64,000 nucleotides of DNA, from assembly GCF_002902905.1 (NCBI RefSeq), contig NZ_CP026124.1, positions 1,054,001-1,118,000 on the forward strand. The letters run 5' to 3'. Under the pieces are notes generated by a model. The model saw nothing but the letters and a program-made list of their open reading frames with translations. It was not told where the DNA came from and did not search any database. The translations under genes and the position numbers were made by a program. Numbering within the stretch: the first letter of the stretch is position 1; each line of letters begins with the position of its first letter. Below, piece by piece: positions 63,597 through 64,000 of the stretch. This stretch comes from Achromobacter sp. AONIH1 (GTDB lineage Bacteria; Pseudomonadota; Gammaproteobacteria; Burkholderiales; Burkholderiaceae_B).

Positions 63597-64000
63597 CTAG
63601 GCGCGCGTTCCCGTCATGGCCAGGCCCACGCTGGCCGGCGTCCATTGCGCGACCGGCTTGACGTCGACCAGCTTGCCGCCGCACAGCACGGCGATGCGGT
63701 CGGCCAGCGCGAAGATCTCTTCCAGGTCCTCGGACACCAGCAGCACGCCGGCGCCGCGCCGGCGGGCCGCCAGCAGCTGTTCGCGCACATAGGCCACGGC
63801 GCCGATGTCCAGGCCCCAGGTGGGCTGGTCGGCCACGATGAAGTCCGGCTCGCGGGCCAGCGTGCGGCCCAGGATCAGCTTTTGCATATTGCCGCCGGAC
63901 AGGCTGCGGGTGCGTACGTCCAGCGAGGCGGCGCGCACGTCGAACTGCCTGGCCAGCGCCTGCGCGTAGGCGCGGCCGGCGCGCGCGCGGATCATGCCCC
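63597..64000 (-). CDS. ABC transporter ATP-binding protein, nucleoside/BMP type, C-terminal part
   Basis: The last about 133 codons of a double-domain (RbsA/YufO-like) ATPase; the 5' part lies beyond base 64000. Signature LSGGNMQKLILGRTL, Walker B EPDFIVADQPTWGLDIGA and H-loop VLLVSEDLEEI are from the second ATPase domain; the Walker B position has Asp-Gln instead of Asp-Glu, as is usual for this domain in the family. It energises the importer with the two permeases 54 bp downstream. The binding protein gene is not in the window. Confidence 0.9.
   Translation of the reverse strand, partial: GMIRARAGRAYAQALARQFDVRAASLDVRTRSLSGGNMQKLILGRTLAREPDFIVADQPTWGLDIGAVAYVREQLLAARRRGAGVLLVSEDLEEIFALADRIAVLCGGKLVDVKPVAQWTPASVGLAMTGTRA

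Overview
The window is high-GC chromosomal DNA (roughly two thirds G+C by eye) from a betaproteobacterium, most likely Alcaligenaceae (Bordetella/Achromobacter group). The evidence is the block yidC-yidD-rnpA-rpmH facing dnaA-dnaN-gyrB, the protein sequences of those genes, and the density of ABC importers and LysR/GntR/IclR regulators typical of that family. No rRNA, tRNA, CRISPR array, transposase or prophage gene was seen.

Layout. 1-3301: a TauD-like dioxygenase (5' end outside the window) with a sulfonate-type ABC importer. 3484-5682: katG behind a good OxyR-like site. 5749-9413: hybrid sensor kinase, a ClpP paralogue, an ArsR/SRPBCC pair and a small conserved protein. 9546-17730: replication and housekeeping core. 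17831-19762: a lower-GC accessory patch with two unrecognised genes. 19806-26945: LysR regulator facing isochorismatase-like hydrolase, MFS, pirin, XapX, YtcJ-type amidohydrolase and DoxX. 26836-31227: NitT/TauT-type ABC importer with an AtzG/AtzE-type amidase pair. 31458-39547: P-loop kinase, IclR and enoyl-CoA hydratase facing a PotABCD-type importer with an acyl-CoA ligase. 39860-45844: amino-acid-type importer (fused permease-ATPase), amidase, solitary ectoine synthase, then GntR and DUF1989 on the other strand. 46121-48391: LysR, VOC protein, flavin reductase-like protein. 48452-53837: LysR facing a GltIJKL-type importer and threonine aldolase. 53936-59047: EamA exporter, acylphosphatase, PhyH dioxygenase, LldD, orphan binding protein. 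59183-60016: AraC/GyrI-like regulator. 60071-64000: cytosine deaminase with a BMP-type nucleobase/nucleoside importer (ATPase cut by the window end).

How they work together. Outside the core, the window is a chain of small uptake-plus-catabolism modules, each pairing an ABC importer with one or a few enzymes and usually a divergent regulator. The most striking is the solitary ectoine synthase module. An identical 20-bp palindromic sequence lies upstream of both its transporter operon (39764-39783) and the convergent DUF1989-gntR operon (45878-45897), which ties six genes into one probable GntR regulon with no ectA or ectB in sight. Its substrate is unknown and it is the best candidate here for an undescribed pathway.
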